Origin: Kitasatospora sp. NBC_01287
Lineage (GTDB): Bacteria; Actinomycetota; Actinomycetes; Streptomycetales; Streptomycetaceae
Length of the DNA: 64,000 nt
Reading direction: 5' to 3'
Assembly (NCBI RefSeq): GCF_026340565.1
Contig: NZ_JAPEPB010000001.1
Location: 4,564,501-4,628,500, forward strand
Shown in pieces: positions 29,478 to 38,153 of the stretch (its first letter is position 1; each line of letters begins with the position of its first letter). The position numbers and the translations under genes are program-made. Under the pieces are notes generated by a model, which worked only from the letters and a program-made list of their open reading frames with translations, was not told the DNA's origin and ran no database searches.

Positions 29478-30359
29478 ATGGTCCAGGACGAGGCCGCGCA
29501 CGGCGCGTACACCCTGCCGCGCTGCTACCGGCACCCCGACCAGGAGACCGGGGTCAGCTGCTCGCGCTGCGGACGCCCGATCTGCCCGCAGTGCATGGTC
29601 GACGCCTCGGTCGGCTTCCACTGCCCGGAGTGCGTGCGCGGCGCCGAGGGGCAGCCGCCCACCCGGGCGGCGACCACCCGCTTCGGCGGCCGCCTCACCG
29701 GGGACGGTGCGCTGGTCACCAAGATCCTGATCGGGATCAACCTGGCGGTCTTCGTGGTCGCCGCCTACCTGGACAAGCCGCTTGCCGGCCAGTGGGAGTT
29801 GCTCAGCTACGTCTCGCCGCAGACCGGCACGGCCTACGGCGTGGCCGCCGGGCCCGACCAGTGGTACCGGCTGCTGACCGCGACCTTCCTGCACGTGCAG
29901 CCCTTCCACGTGGGCTCCAACATGCTGGCGCTCTGGTGGATGGGGCCGACTCTGGAGCGGGTGCTCGGGCGGCTCCGGTTCACCGCGCTCTACCTGGTCT
30001 CGGGCCTGGCCGGCAGCGCGCTGGTCTACCTGGTCGCGGGGCAGGCCGTGGCCTCGCTGGGCGCCTCCGGGGCGATCTTCGGCGTCTTCGGCGCGACCGC
30101 GGTGCTCTTCCGGGCGGCGCGGCAGCCGCTGGGTCCGGTGATCGCGCTGATCGTCTTCAACCTGGTGATCACCTTCTCGGTGCCGGGGATCGACTGGCGC
30201 GCGCACGTCGGCGGACTGGTGGCGGGCGTGCTGACCGGGATCGGGATGATGCACGCGCCGCGGGCCAACCGGAACCTGGTGCAGGCCGGCACGGTGGTGC
30301 TGATGCTGGCCGGGGTGCTGGCGATGGTCCTGGTGGAGTCGGCGCGTCTGACCGGCTGA
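29478..30359 (+). CDS. Rhomboid-family intramembrane serine protease with N-terminal zinc domain
   Basis: A 293-residue membrane protein. The N-terminus has a B-box-like zinc-binding cluster (CYRHPDQETGVSCSRC, then CPQC and CPEC). About seven membrane helices follow. The catalytic serine is Ser197 in GASGAIFGVFG and the histidine is His243 in AHVGGLVAG, so both members of the rhomboid dyad are present. AGGAGG lies nine bases before the ATG. Such a gene next to crgA is conserved in actinobacteria; its substrates are unknown. Confidence 0.9.
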   Translation: MVQDEAAHGAYTLPRCYRHPDQETGVSCSRCGRPICPQCMVDASVGFHCPECVRGAEGQPPTRAATTRFGGRLTGDGALVTKILIGINLAVFVVAAYLDKPLAGQWELLSYVSPQTGTAYGVAAGPDQWYRLLTATFLHVQPFHVGSNMLALWWMGPTLERVLGRLRFTALYLVSGLAGSALVYLVAGQAVASLGASGAIFGVFGATAVLFRAARQPLGPVIALIVFNLVITFSVPGIDWRAHVGGLVAGVLTGIGMMHAPRANRNLVQAGTVVLMLAGVLAMVLVESARLTG

Positions 30360-30408
30360 GGATCGGGCGCCGTCCGACCGGGTGTGCGGGCGGCGTTCGG
30401 ACGTTCGG

Positions 30409-30610
30409 TTGTCCACAGTGTGCAGCGGGTTCGCCACAGGCCGTGTGGCCGGAGATTCTCCGTAAACTGGTCTACGCGTGTCCAGGTGCGGTTTCGCTGG
30501 GCAGATGCGAAGTCGGCGAGGGCATTCGGGGGATATCGACCGGCCCGGCCCCGGCTAGTTATCCACAGGGTGGGTCGACTTTTCCCCACTGTGGATAACC
30601 GTGTGGATAA
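30409..30610. promoter_or_regulatory. DnaA-box cluster outside oriC
   Basis: The 381-bp gap 30360-30740 has no gene but contains four perfect DnaA boxes: TTGTCCACA at 30409-30417(+), TTATCCACA at 30559-30567(+), and TGTGGATAA at 30590-30598(-) and 30602-30610(-). The last three lie within 52 bp. DnaA-titrating clusters near oriC are known in Streptomyces coelicolor. This cluster is about 15.5 kb from oriC and probably binds DnaA; it may tune initiation or crgA expression. Confidence 0.8.
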
Positions 30611-30740
30611 GCGGACGGTACGAATAGCGCTGGAAGGCACTCCGGGTGGCACTGACGGCACTGGGCAGCACTGGGCAGCACAAGGGACCGCCCCACCGGT
30701 CAGGTGAGGCGGTCCCGAGGAGCAGCTCAGCGGGGAGCGG

Positions 30741-30992
30741 TTACTTCCACTGGGTGGAGACGCCGAACCCACCCGCGATGAAGCCGAAACCGACCAGGAT
30801 GTTCCAGTTGCCCCAGGCGTGCACCGGATAGCTGCTGCTCGTCACGTAGTAGGTGACGATCCAGATCAGCCCGATCAGGAACAGCGCGAGCATCACCGGG
30901 GCCACCCAGTTGCGCCCGGCGTTGAGCTTGACTGCGGTCGCGGTGACCGGCGGGGTGTAGTCGGACTTCTTGCGGAGTCGAGACTTCGGCAC
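30741..30992 (-). CDS. crgA: Cell division protein CrgA
   Basis: An 83-residue small membrane protein. A basic cytoplasmic N-terminus (PKSRLRKKSDYTPP) precedes two membrane segments at about 33-52 and 62-80, ending in FGVSTQWK. CrgA coordinates septation with sporulation in Streptomyces by acting on FtsZ and septal proteins. The GTG at 30992 has AGGAGAG upstream. The downstream (minus-strand) region is the DnaA-box cluster. Confidence 0.94.
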   Translation of the reverse strand: MPKSRLRKKSDYTPPVTATAVKLNAGRNWVAPVMLALFLIGLIWIVTYYVTSSSYPVHAWGNWNILVGFGFIAGGFGVSTQWK

Positions 30993-31145
30993 GAGGGGCT
31001 CTCCTGTCGATGCGCTGTGAGACCGCGCAGGGTGCAGCGGGGCGGGGCGGCTGTGGGAACCGGTCGGGTACGGCTGAGGCTCCGCACATGCCACCGGCGT
31101 CCGTTAGCGTAGTGGCTCGCCGGGTCGGAAGGAGATAAGGGTACG

Positions 31146-31940
31146 GTGCCGAATTCCTCGATTTCCGGGGATCCTTCCCCGAAGCCGGAGGGCGCGGGGC
31201 CCGGCTCGGCCCGAATTGTCGGCCGTGCCCTGACCTGCGGCGTCTTCGCACTCGCCGGAGTGCTCTTCTACGTGAGCGCGCACGCGGCGCACGGCATCGA
31301 CCTGCGCACCGACGACTCGCTGCTGCGGCTCAGCGACGTGATACAGCAGCGCAGCGACCAGAACCGGCAGACCCAGTCCGAACTCGCCCAACTGCAGCAG
31401 CGCGCCGACCAGCTCGCCGGGCAGCAGGGGCGCACGCCCGCGGACAGCGACCGGCTGAGCGCCCTGCAGCAGCAGGTGGGCCTGGACCCGCTGCAGGGTC
31501 AGGGCCTGACCGTCACGCTCAACGACGCGCCGCCGGACGCCACCGCCCGGATCCCCGGGGTGCCCGAGCCCGGCGTCAACGACCTGGTGATCCACCAGCA
31601 GGACATCCAGGCGGTGGTCAACGCGCTGTGGCGCGGCGGGGCGGGCGGCGTGCAGGTGATGGACCAGCGCCTGATCGCCACCAGCGCGGTGCGCTGCGTC
31701 GGCAACACCCTGCTGCTGCAGGGCCGGGTCTACTCGCCGCCCTACGTGATCCGGGCGGTCGGCCGGACGGCCGACCTGCACGCCGCCGTCGACGCGGACC
31801 CCTCGATTCGCAACTACCTGCAGTACGTCACGGCGTACGGGCTCGGCTGGAAGGTGCAGGAGAACAGCGAGCTCACCCTGCCCGGCTACACCGGCAGCAC
31901 CGACCTGAACGCCGCGTCGGCCCAGCCCGCCGGCCAGTAG
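31146..31940 (+). CDS. DUF881 family protein
   Basis: A 264-residue protein with an N-terminal cytoplasmic leader, one membrane segment at about 29-48 (ALTCGVFALAGVLFYVSAHA), a coiled-coil stretch (residues ~65-105, Gln/Leu rich) and the DUF881 domain (GQGLTVTLNDAP, VNDLVIHQQDIQAVVNALW, AEAISV replaced here by VQVMDQRLIATSAVRCVGNTL). DUF881 proteins neighbour crgA in actinobacteria and are thought to take part in division or envelope assembly. AAGGAG precedes the GTG start. Confidence 0.88.
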   Translation: MPNSSISGDPSPKPEGAGPGSARIVGRALTCGVFALAGVLFYVSAHAAHGIDLRTDDSLLRLSDVIQQRSDQNRQTQSELAQLQQRADQLAGQQGRTPADSDRLSALQQQVGLDPLQGQGLTVTLNDAPPDATARIPGVPEPGVNDLVIHQQDIQAVVNALWRGGAGGVQVMDQRLIATSAVRCVGNTLLLQGRVYSPPYVIRAVGRTADLHAAVDADPSIRNYLQYVTAYGLGWKVQENSELTLPGYTGSTDLNAASAQPAGQ

Positions 31941-32045
31941 CCGCGCGACACACGGCCGGGGCAGCGGAGAGATCGGCCAGGGCCGCCGTCCCGCACAGCT
32001 TCGAGGTCTACTCTGGTCCCCACTGCCCATCACCTAGGGAGCACC

Positions 32046-32216
32046 ATGTACGGCTGGATCTGGCGGCACCTGCCGGGGAACTCCCTGGTGCGGGCCATCC
32101 TCTCGATCCTGCTGGTCCTCGGGGTGGTCTACGTCCTCTTCCAGTACGTCTTCCCCTGGGCGGAACCGCTGCTCCCCTTCGGCGACGTCACGGTGAACAA
32201 CGGCGGCAGCGGCTGA
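32046..32216 (+). CDS. Small single-pass membrane protein
   Basis: A 56-residue protein (MYGWIWRHLPGNSLVR, then one membrane segment AILSILLVLGVVYVLFQYVF, then a Pro/Gly/Asn-rich tail). GGGAG lies five bases before the ATG. Its position between the DUF881 gene and the glutamine amidotransferase is conserved in streptomycetes. Function is unknown. Confidence 0.82.
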   Translation: MYGWIWRHLPGNSLVRAILSILLVLGVVYVLFQYVFPWAEPLLPFGDVTVNNGGSG

Positions 32217-32266
32217 CCGTCCGCCGACCCTCACGCCCGCCCCGCACGAACCCGGAGACAGCACGC

Positions 32267-32929
32267 ATGGCCTCGCCCGACACTGCGCCGCGGATCCTCG
32301 TGGTGGACAACTACGACAGCTTCGTCTTCAACCTGGTGCAGTACCTCTACCAGCTGGGCGCGACCTGCGAAGTCGTCCGCAACGACGAGTTGACGGTCGA
32401 TCGGGCCGTGCCCCGCGAAGGCGGGCTCGGCTACGACGGGGTGCTGCTCTCCCCCGGCCCCGGCGCACCCGAGGAGGCCGGTGTCTGCATCGAGATGGTG
32501 CGGCACTGCGCGGCGATCGGGCTGCCGCTGTTCGGCGTCTGCCTGGGCCTGCAGTCCATCGCGGTGGCCTACGGCGCGGTGGTCGGGCGCGCTCCCGAGC
32601 TGCTGCACGGCAAGACCTCGCTGGTCGAGCACGAGGACGGCGGGGTCTTCGCCGGCCTGCCCTCGCCGATGACCGCCACCCGGTACCACTCGCTGGCCGT
32701 CGAGCCCGCCACCGTGCCGGACGAGCTGGTGGTCACCGCGCGCACCGGGAGCGGTGTCATCATGGGCCTGCGGCACCGGGAACTGCTCGTCGAAGGCGTG
32801 CAGTTCCACCCAGAGTCGGTGCTCACCGAGGGAGGGCACCGGATGCTGGCCAACTGGCTCGCCGAGTGCGGTGACCCGGAGGCGGTCGGCCGTTCGGCGG
32901 GCCTCGCCCCGGTGATCGGCCGGGGCTGA
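32267..32929 (+). CDS. pabA: Class I glutamine amidotransferase, anthranilate/aminodeoxychorismate synthase component II
   Basis: A 220-residue amidotransferase. Motifs: ILVVDNYDSFVFNLVQYL at the start, the nucleophile Cys92 in FGVCLGLQS, YHSLAVEP, and the His-Glu pair in GVQFHPESVLTEGG. It supplies ammonia from glutamine to a chorismate-using partner, for folate (PabA) or tryptophan (TrpG) synthesis; no partner subunit is in this window, so the pathway is not settled. ATG 32267 has GGAGA upstream; a much longer upstream frame is not supported. Confidence 0.9.
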   Translation: MASPDTAPRILVVDNYDSFVFNLVQYLYQLGATCEVVRNDELTVDRAVPREGGLGYDGVLLSPGPGAPEEAGVCIEMVRHCAAIGLPLFGVCLGLQSIAVAYGAVVGRAPELLHGKTSLVEHEDGGVFAGLPSPMTATRYHSLAVEPATVPDELVVTARTGSGVIMGLRHRELLVEGVQFHPESVLTEGGHRMLANWLAECGDPEAVGRSAGLAPVIGRG

Positions 32930-32933
32930 GAGC

Positions 32934-34004
32934 GTGACGGCGGTGCGCCCGGAGGGGCGCCAGGACGCGTACCCGGGGTACGGGCAGCAGGCGGGCGACC
33001 ACGGCACGCCGGGATACGGCGCTGCCGGACACCAGGCGCCCGGCGGCGGGACACCGCGCTACGGCGCGCCGGAGCCGGACGCCTGGGGCGTCTACGACCC
33101 CGCGCAGTCGGACGAGCAGCCCGCCTACCCGTGGCTGGCCGACCAGACGCTGCAGCTGCGCACGATATCGGTGGCTCCGGAGACCGGTGCTGACGCTCCG
33201 TCGGCAGCGGCCGAGCGCCGCCGAGCGCCCGGCCGGGTCTCGATGCGCTCGGGCAGCGGCCGCCGCCGGGCGACCGGTCGCCGCTCGGGGGCGGTGCGGC
33301 CCAAGGAGTCCAAGCGGGTGCTCGCCGCCCGCGCGGTCGGCGAGCTGTGCATAACGCTCGGCCTGGTGATGCTGCTCTTCGTCGCGTACCAGCTCTGGTG
33401 GACCAACGTGCAGGCGGACGCGTCCGCGAACAGCACCCGCAACCAGCTCGAACAGCAGTGGAACAACCCCACGGTCGCCCCGCAGAGCCCGGCGCCCGGA
33501 CAGTCCGCCGCGGCCGCGCCCACCTTCGCGCCGGGCAAGGGCTTCGCGATCATCCACGTCCCCAAGATCGGCCTGACCGACCCGATCGCCGAGGGCACCG
33601 ACACCACGACGGTGCTCGACCACGGCCTGGTCGGCCACTACACCGGCACCGCGATGCCCTCCGACGCGAGCGGCAACTTCGCCGTGGCCGGCCACCGCAC
33701 CACGCACGGCCAGCCGTTCAACAAGCTCGCCGAGCTCTCCCCCGGCGACAAGATCGTGGTCGAGACCCAGACCACCTACTACACCTACGAGGTGGAGGGC
33801 GGCATCCCCGAGACCAAGCCGAACAACGTCGCGGTGCTCAACCCGATCCCCAACGGCTCACCGTTCACCCAAGCGGGCCGCTACATCACGATGACCACCT
33901 GCACCCCCGAGTACAGTGCCCGTGGAAGGCTCATCGTCTTCGGCAAGATGGTGGACGAGCGGCCGCGCAGCCAGGGGCTGCCCCCGGCGCTGACGAACGG
34001 TTAG
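32934..34004 (+). CDS. srtE1: Class E sortase 1
   Basis: A 356-residue membrane sortase. A ~130-residue Gly/Tyr/Pro/Arg-rich cytoplasmic leader precedes one membrane segment (~137-158) and the catalytic domain with His254 (VAGHRTTHG), Cys323 (MTTCTPEYS) and the following arginine in GRLIVFG. Class E sortases cleave LAXTG signals and anchor long chaplins to peptidoglycan in S. coelicolor. Only four bases separate it from the previous gene; the ribosome site is weak, suggesting coupling. srtE2 follows 58 bp later. Confidence 0.9.
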   Translation: MTAVRPEGRQDAYPGYGQQAGDHGTPGYGAAGHQAPGGGTPRYGAPEPDAWGVYDPAQSDEQPAYPWLADQTLQLRTISVAPETGADAPSAAAERRRAPGRVSMRSGSGRRRATGRRSGAVRPKESKRVLAARAVGELCITLGLVMLLFVAYQLWWTNVQADASANSTRNQLEQQWNNPTVAPQSPAPGQSAAAAPTFAPGKGFAIIHVPKIGLTDPIAEGTDTTTVLDHGLVGHYTGTAMPSDASGNFAVAGHRTTHGQPFNKLAELSPGDKIVVETQTTYYTYEVEGGIPETKPNNVAVLNPIPNGSPFTQAGRYITMTTCTPEYSARGRLIVFGKMVDERPRSQGLPPALTNG

Positions 34005-34062
34005 CCACCGGCGCGGCGCCGCATCCAGATGGACGAGATCCAGGTGGACGAGCGGAGCCGGC

Positions 34063-34806
34063 GTGACGGACCAGTGGCAGCAGTTGACCGTGAGCTCCCC
34101 CGGCGGCGGCGCACCGCGCCGTCGCCCACGCTCCCGGGGCGCGATGGTGCTCGGGCTGCTGGGCGAGCTGCTGATCACGGCGGGTCTGGTGCTGGCGCTC
34201 TTCGTCGGCTACTCGCTCTGGTGGACCGACCTGCTGGCGGACCGGCAGGCGGACCGGGCCGGCGACCAGCTGCGGCACTCCTGGAGCGCCCCTGCGGCCC
34301 CCGCCGTGCCGTACGGGGCCAGTGACGGTGTCGGCTTCCTGCACGTCCCCGCGCTGGGCAAGGACTACCAGGTGCTGATCAAGATGGGCACCAGCCCGGA
34401 GGTGCTCAACCAGGGCGTCGCCGGGGTCTACGAGGAGCCCTACCGCGCGGCCATGCCCTGGGATCCGAGCGGCAACTTCGCCCTCGCGGCGCACCGGGAC
34501 GGCCACGGCGCCAAGTTCCACGACCTCGACGCGCTCGACAAGGGCGACGCGGTGGTGGTGGAGACCCGGGACCGCTGGTACGTCTACCGGGTGGACGCCA
34601 CGCTGCCCGAGACCACCAAGTACGACATCGGCATCATCGCCGCCGTCCCCCAGAGCTCGGGCTACACGAAGCCGGGGCGCTACATCACGCTGACCACCTG
34701 CACCCCGGTGTACACCTCGCGGTACCGGATGGCGGTCTGGGGCAGCCTGGTGCGGGTCGACCAGGTGGACGCGCAGCGCACCCCGCCGGCGGAGCTGCGG
34801 GGCTAG
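34063..34806 (+). CDS. srtE2: Class E sortase 2
   Basis: A 247-residue sortase with a short basic leader, one membrane segment (~30-52) and the catalytic domain. The triad is His144 (ALAAHRDGHG), Cys213 (LTTCTPVYT) and the arginine in TSRYRMAVW. It is smaller than SrtE1 and is its tandem paralogue, as in S. coelicolor where the pair is partly redundant. It starts with GTG. The LAFTG protein at 46987-48303 is a likely substrate. Confidence 0.9.
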   Translation: MTDQWQQLTVSSPGGGAPRRRPRSRGAMVLGLLGELLITAGLVLALFVGYSLWWTDLLADRQADRAGDQLRHSWSAPAAPAVPYGASDGVGFLHVPALGKDYQVLIKMGTSPEVLNQGVAGVYEEPYRAAMPWDPSGNFALAAHRDGHGAKFHDLDALDKGDAVVVETRDRWYVYRVDATLPETTKYDIGIIAAVPQSSGYTKPGRYITLTTCTPVYTSRYRMAVWGSLVRVDQVDAQRTPPAELRG

Positions 34807-34953
34807 CGGACGGGCGCGGCACCGGGGGGAGCGGGGCGCACAGTCGGACCGGGTACGCCGGGCGGGTGACCCCGGGCGCCACGGCCGACGGCGTGACGGG
34901 CGGGTGTGCGAGGCGTTGGACCTGGCAGCACTCACGCCTGGGAGGAGTCACCC

Positions 34954-35625
34954 GTGATGAACGACGAGGCCGTCCTGCTGGAGTCGCGCACCCTGCGCGC
35001 GAACCTGGCGCAGCGGACGGACGCGCTGGACAAGGTGAAGGCACTGCTGTTGCTCCCTGACGGAGCCCATGTGACGGCGCGTCTGATGGCGGACTATTTC
35101 GAGGTCGGTGAGCGGGCCATCAACGCGGTTGTCCACAGGCACCGCGACGAGTTGCGGGGCAATGGCTACACCGTGCTCAAGGGCGCCGAGCTGCAGGACT
35201 TTCTTAGCTGCACGATGCAGCTAAGAAGAACTCCCGGCACCGGCCTGGGCGTCTTCCCCCGCCGGGCCGTGCTCAACGTCGCCATGCTGCTGCGCGACAG
35301 CGAGGTGGCGAGGGCGGTGCGCCGACACCTGCTCGACGCCGCCGAGCAGCCGGGCGACCTGTCCGGTGTGACGATCGGTCAGCTGGTCGAGCAGGCCACC
35401 CGGGTCGTCCAGCAGCGGGTGGCCGAGCTCCAGCAGGGCGTCGCCGCCCTGGAGGCCCGCCACGCCGTGCTCAGTGCCCAGGTCCGCCGCGACCAGGAGC
35501 TGCTCGCCGCCCTCACCGTCCGGCTCGCCGACACCGCCGGCGCCGTCCACACCCTCGGGGGCCGGGGGGAGATGCTCTGCACCCTCGGCGTCGCACCTGG
35601 GCAGGGGCGCCGCCGCAGGCGCTGA
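34954..35625 (+). CDS. Putative DNA-binding regulator with KilA/antirepressor-like motif
   Basis: A ~223-residue protein I cannot assign to a named family with certainty. The N-terminal part looks like a winged or helix-turn-helix region (VTARLMADYFEVGERAINAVVHRHRDELRGNGY), followed by a conserved-looking segment FPRRAVLNVAMLLRDSEVARAVRRHLLD reminiscent of phage antirepressor-like proteins, and a C-terminal coiled coil (~150-205). GGAGGAG lies seven bases before the GTG at 34954 (ATG at 34957 is an alternative). It contains a perfect hairpin with rare codons (35201-35227) and a DnaA box (35129-35137). It sits between srtE2 and pknB, which are neighbours in relatives. Confidence 0.65.
   Translation: MMNDEAVLLESRTLRANLAQRTDALDKVKALLLLPDGAHVTARLMADYFEVGERAINAVVHRHRDELRGNGYTVLKGAELQDFLSCTMQLRRTPGTGLGVFPRRAVLNVAMLLRDSEVARAVRRHLLDAAEQPGDLSGVTIGQLVEQATRVVQQRVAELQQGVAALEARHAVLSAQVRRDQELLAALTVRLADTAGAVHTLGGRGEMLCTLGVAPGQGRRRRR
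35201..35227. other. 27-bp perfect hairpin with rare codons inside a coding sequence
   Basis: TTCTTAGCTGCA (35201-35212) and TGCAGCTAAGAA (35216-35227) are exact reverse complements around a 3-base loop. The segment is about 40% GC in a ~70% GC gene and brings in TTT, CTT, CTA and AGA codons. It may be an operator, an RNA structure or a small inserted element. Confidence 0.85.
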
Positions 35626-35645
35626 GGGACGTGGGCCGGGACGGC

Positions 35646-35687
35646 GAAAGGGCTGTGGACGACGGGATCGTCGTCCACAGCCCCTTC
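35646..35687. terminator. Bidirectional hairpin terminator between the regulator gene and pknB
   Basis: GGGCTGTGGACGACG (35650-35664) pairs perfectly with CGTCGTCCACAGCCC (35669-35683) around the loop GGAT, with GAAA/TTC flanks. It sits 20-25 bp from the stop codons of two convergent genes. The arms contain CTGTGGAC, close to a DnaA box. Confidence 0.88.
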
Positions 35688-35706
35688 CGGGTCGCCGAGG
35701 GGCTAC

Positions 35707-37881
35707 TCAGTTGCCGCCGTTGTTCCCGTTGCCCCCGCCCGGGGATGTCTGCCCGGGGGGGAAGGAGAAGGGCGGGGAGCCGAAGGCGCCGCCGATGGGA
35801 CTCCCTTTGGTCGGGGTGGGCGCCGTGGTGGTGAGCTGGACCGTGGTGTTCGGGTCGACCGCGGTGCCGGCCGGCGGGTTGCTGCCGGTCACCAGCGCGT
35901 TGTCGTCCTGCGGGCCGGAGCCCACGACCGGGTTCAGGTGCAGCGCGCTCAGCGCGGCGAAGGCGTCCTTGTAGGTCTTGCCGACCACGATCGGCACGTT
36001 GACCTTCTGCGGGGCCACGTAGATCGTCAGGGTGATCTGGGCGCCCTTGGCCGCCTTGCTGCCGGCCTGCGGGGTCTGCGAGGCGACGGTGCCGACCGTC
36101 TGGCTGGTGGGGTCGGTGACCGGGACGGTCTTCGAGGTCGAGTCGATCGAGGTGAAGCCCAGCTGCTGCAGGGCCTGGACGGCCGCGGCGGTGGTCTGGC
36201 CGACCACGTTGCTGACCGCGATCTTGCCCGGGCCCTGCGAGAGGGTGATGGTCACCGAGCTGTTCGGCGCGGCCTGGCTGCCGCTGCTCGGGCTCTGGGA
36301 GATCACCGAGTTCTGCGGGACGGTGTCGTCGTTGGCGTACTGGGTGCTGACCTGGAAGCCGGCCGCGGTCAGCGCCTGGGTGGCGGCGTCCGCGGTCTGG
36401 CCGGTGACCGAGGGGACCGGGCTCTGGCCGGGGCCGCTGGAGAGCTGGACGGTGATCTGGCCGTTGTTGGCCATCTGCGCGCCGGCCGCCGGGTTCTGCT
36501 GGCAGACCAGGTCCTTGGCGACGTTGTTGCAGGGGATCGGGTCGCCCTGGGTGATCGTCAGCTTGGGGCCGGCGGCCTTCGCGGCGGTGGTGGCGTCGGC
36601 GATGCTCTTGCCGGTGAGCGTGGGGACGGTGAGCTGGCTGGTCGAGCTCGCGGTGCTGTTGCCGCCACCCTTGAACATCGCGGAGGCGACGAAGAAGGAG
36701 CCGACCAGGACCAGCACCGCGGCGATGGCGAGGATGATCCAGGAGGTGTTGCTCTTCTTCGGCGGGTCCTCGCGGCGGCGGCTGCCGCGCGGGCTCTCCT
36801 CGTACCCGTCGTTGCCGGCGCCGTAGCCGTCGTCGTAGCCGCCCTGGCCCTGGTAGCCGGGGCCGCCCTGCTGGTAGCCGTGCTGGCCGACCGGCGGGAG
36901 CATGGTGGTCGGCGCTGCGCCGTGGCCCTGCGGCGGGAGCATGCTGGTCTGGCCGTACGGGTCGTCGACCGGGTAGCCGTTCTGGTCGTAGCCGTAGCCG
37001 CCCATGCCGTACGCGGCGGCCTGCTGGGCGGCGGCCACCGGGAGGCCGTCGAGGAAGCGCTCGATGTCGTCGCGCATCTCGTCGGCACTCTGGTACCGGT
37101 AGTCGCGCTCCTTGGCCAGGGCCTTGAGTACGATCGCGTCGACCTCGGGCCGCACCTCGGGGTCGTAGCTGGACGGCGGCTGGGCCTCTTCGCGCACGTG
37201 CTGGTAGGCCACCGCGACCGGCGAGTCGCCGATGAACGGCGGGCGCACGGTGAGCAGCTCGTACAGCAGGCAGCCGGTGGAGTAGAGGTCGGAGCGCGCG
37301 TCCACCGTCTCGCCCTTGGCCTGCTCGGGCGAGAGGTACTGCGCGGTGCCGATCACGGCCGAGGTCTGGGTCATCGTCATGCCGGCGTCGCCCATGGCGC
37401 GCGCGATGCCGAAGTCCATCACCTTGACGTTGCCCTGCCGGGTGAGCATCACGTTGGCGGGCTTGATGTCGCGGTGCACGATGCCGGCCCGGTGCGAGTA
37501 CTCCAGGGCCTGCAGGATGCCGATGGTCATTTCGAGCGCGCGCTCGGGCAGCAGCCTGCGCCCGGAGTGCAGCAGTTCGCGCAGCGTGGACCCCTCGACG
37601 TACTCCATCACGATGTACGGGATGGAGATGCCGTCGATGTAGTCCTCGCCGGTGTCGTACACGGCGACGATCGCGGGGTGGTTCAGCGAGGCCGCGGACT
37701 GGGCTTCGCGGCGGAAGCGGGCCTGGAAGGACGGGTCCCTGGCCATGTCGGCCCGGAGCGTCTTCACCGCTACGGATCGGCCGAGCCGGGTGTCATGGGC
37801 GAGGTAGACCTCGGCCATGCCACCGCGTCCTAGGACGCCGCCGAGCTCGTACCTGCCGCCGAGGCGACGAGGCTCTTCCAT
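35707..37881 (-). CDS. pknB: Ser/Thr protein kinase PknB with PASTA repeats
   Basis: A 724-residue membrane kinase. The kinase domain (~11-275) is complete: glycine loop GRGGMAEVY at 18-26, Lys40, HRDIKPAN with Asp138, DFG at 156-158, and TSAVIGTAQYLSPEQ in the activation loop. A Gly/Tyr/Gln-rich linker and one membrane segment (~395-415) follow, then four or five PASTA domains that bind peptidoglycan fragments or lipid II, and a Pro/Gly tail. ATG 37881 has GAGAGGG upstream. Likely partner of PstP, FhaA/FhaB and the PBP upstream. Confidence 0.95.
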   Translation of the reverse strand: MEEPRRLGGRYELGGVLGRGGMAEVYLAHDTRLGRSVAVKTLRADMARDPSFQARFRREAQSAASLNHPAIVAVYDTGEDYIDGISIPYIVMEYVEGSTLRELLHSGRRLLPERALEMTIGILQALEYSHRAGIVHRDIKPANVMLTRQGNVKVMDFGIARAMGDAGMTMTQTSAVIGTAQYLSPEQAKGETVDARSDLYSTGCLLYELLTVRPPFIGDSPVAVAYQHVREEAQPPSSYDPEVRPEVDAIVLKALAKERDYRYQSADEMRDDIERFLDGLPVAAAQQAAAYGMGGYGYDQNGYPVDDPYGQTSMLPPQGHGAAPTTMLPPVGQHGYQQGGPGYQGQGGYDDGYGAGNDGYEESPRGSRRREDPPKKSNTSWIILAIAAVLVLVGSFFVASAMFKGGGNSTASSTSQLTVPTLTGKSIADATTAAKAAGPKLTITQGDPIPCNNVAKDLVCQQNPAAGAQMANNGQITVQLSSGPGQSPVPSVTGQTADAATQALTAAGFQVSTQYANDDTVPQNSVISQSPSSGSQAAPNSSVTITLSQGPGKIAVSNVVGQTTAAAVQALQQLGFTSIDSTSKTVPVTDPTSQTVGTVASQTPQAGSKAAKGAQITLTIYVAPQKVNVPIVVGKTYKDAFAALSALHLNPVVGSGPQDDNALVTGSNPPAGTAVDPNTTVQLTTTAPTPTKGSPIGGAFGSPPFSFPPGQTSPGGGNGNNGGN

Positions 37882-38153
37882 AGTTCCGACCCTCTCCCTC
37901 ACCGGTTGGTGAGGATGTGACGTAGGTGTCCCCGCACGTTCCAGTACTGACGCCGCCCTCGCCACGGTGGTTCTGTGACGCCGGACCTCGAGCCCCGGTG
38001 GACCGGGGCGCCGAGCCGCGGGCACACCCGCCGCTGGCGGATACGCTACCGGTCGCCGCCTGGACAACTCGACACGCCCGGCAGCTGAGACCAGACCGGT
38101 ATCCGATCGCCCAGTATGGCCCACGACGCCCCGAAGGTGCCCGGGTCATCCGA

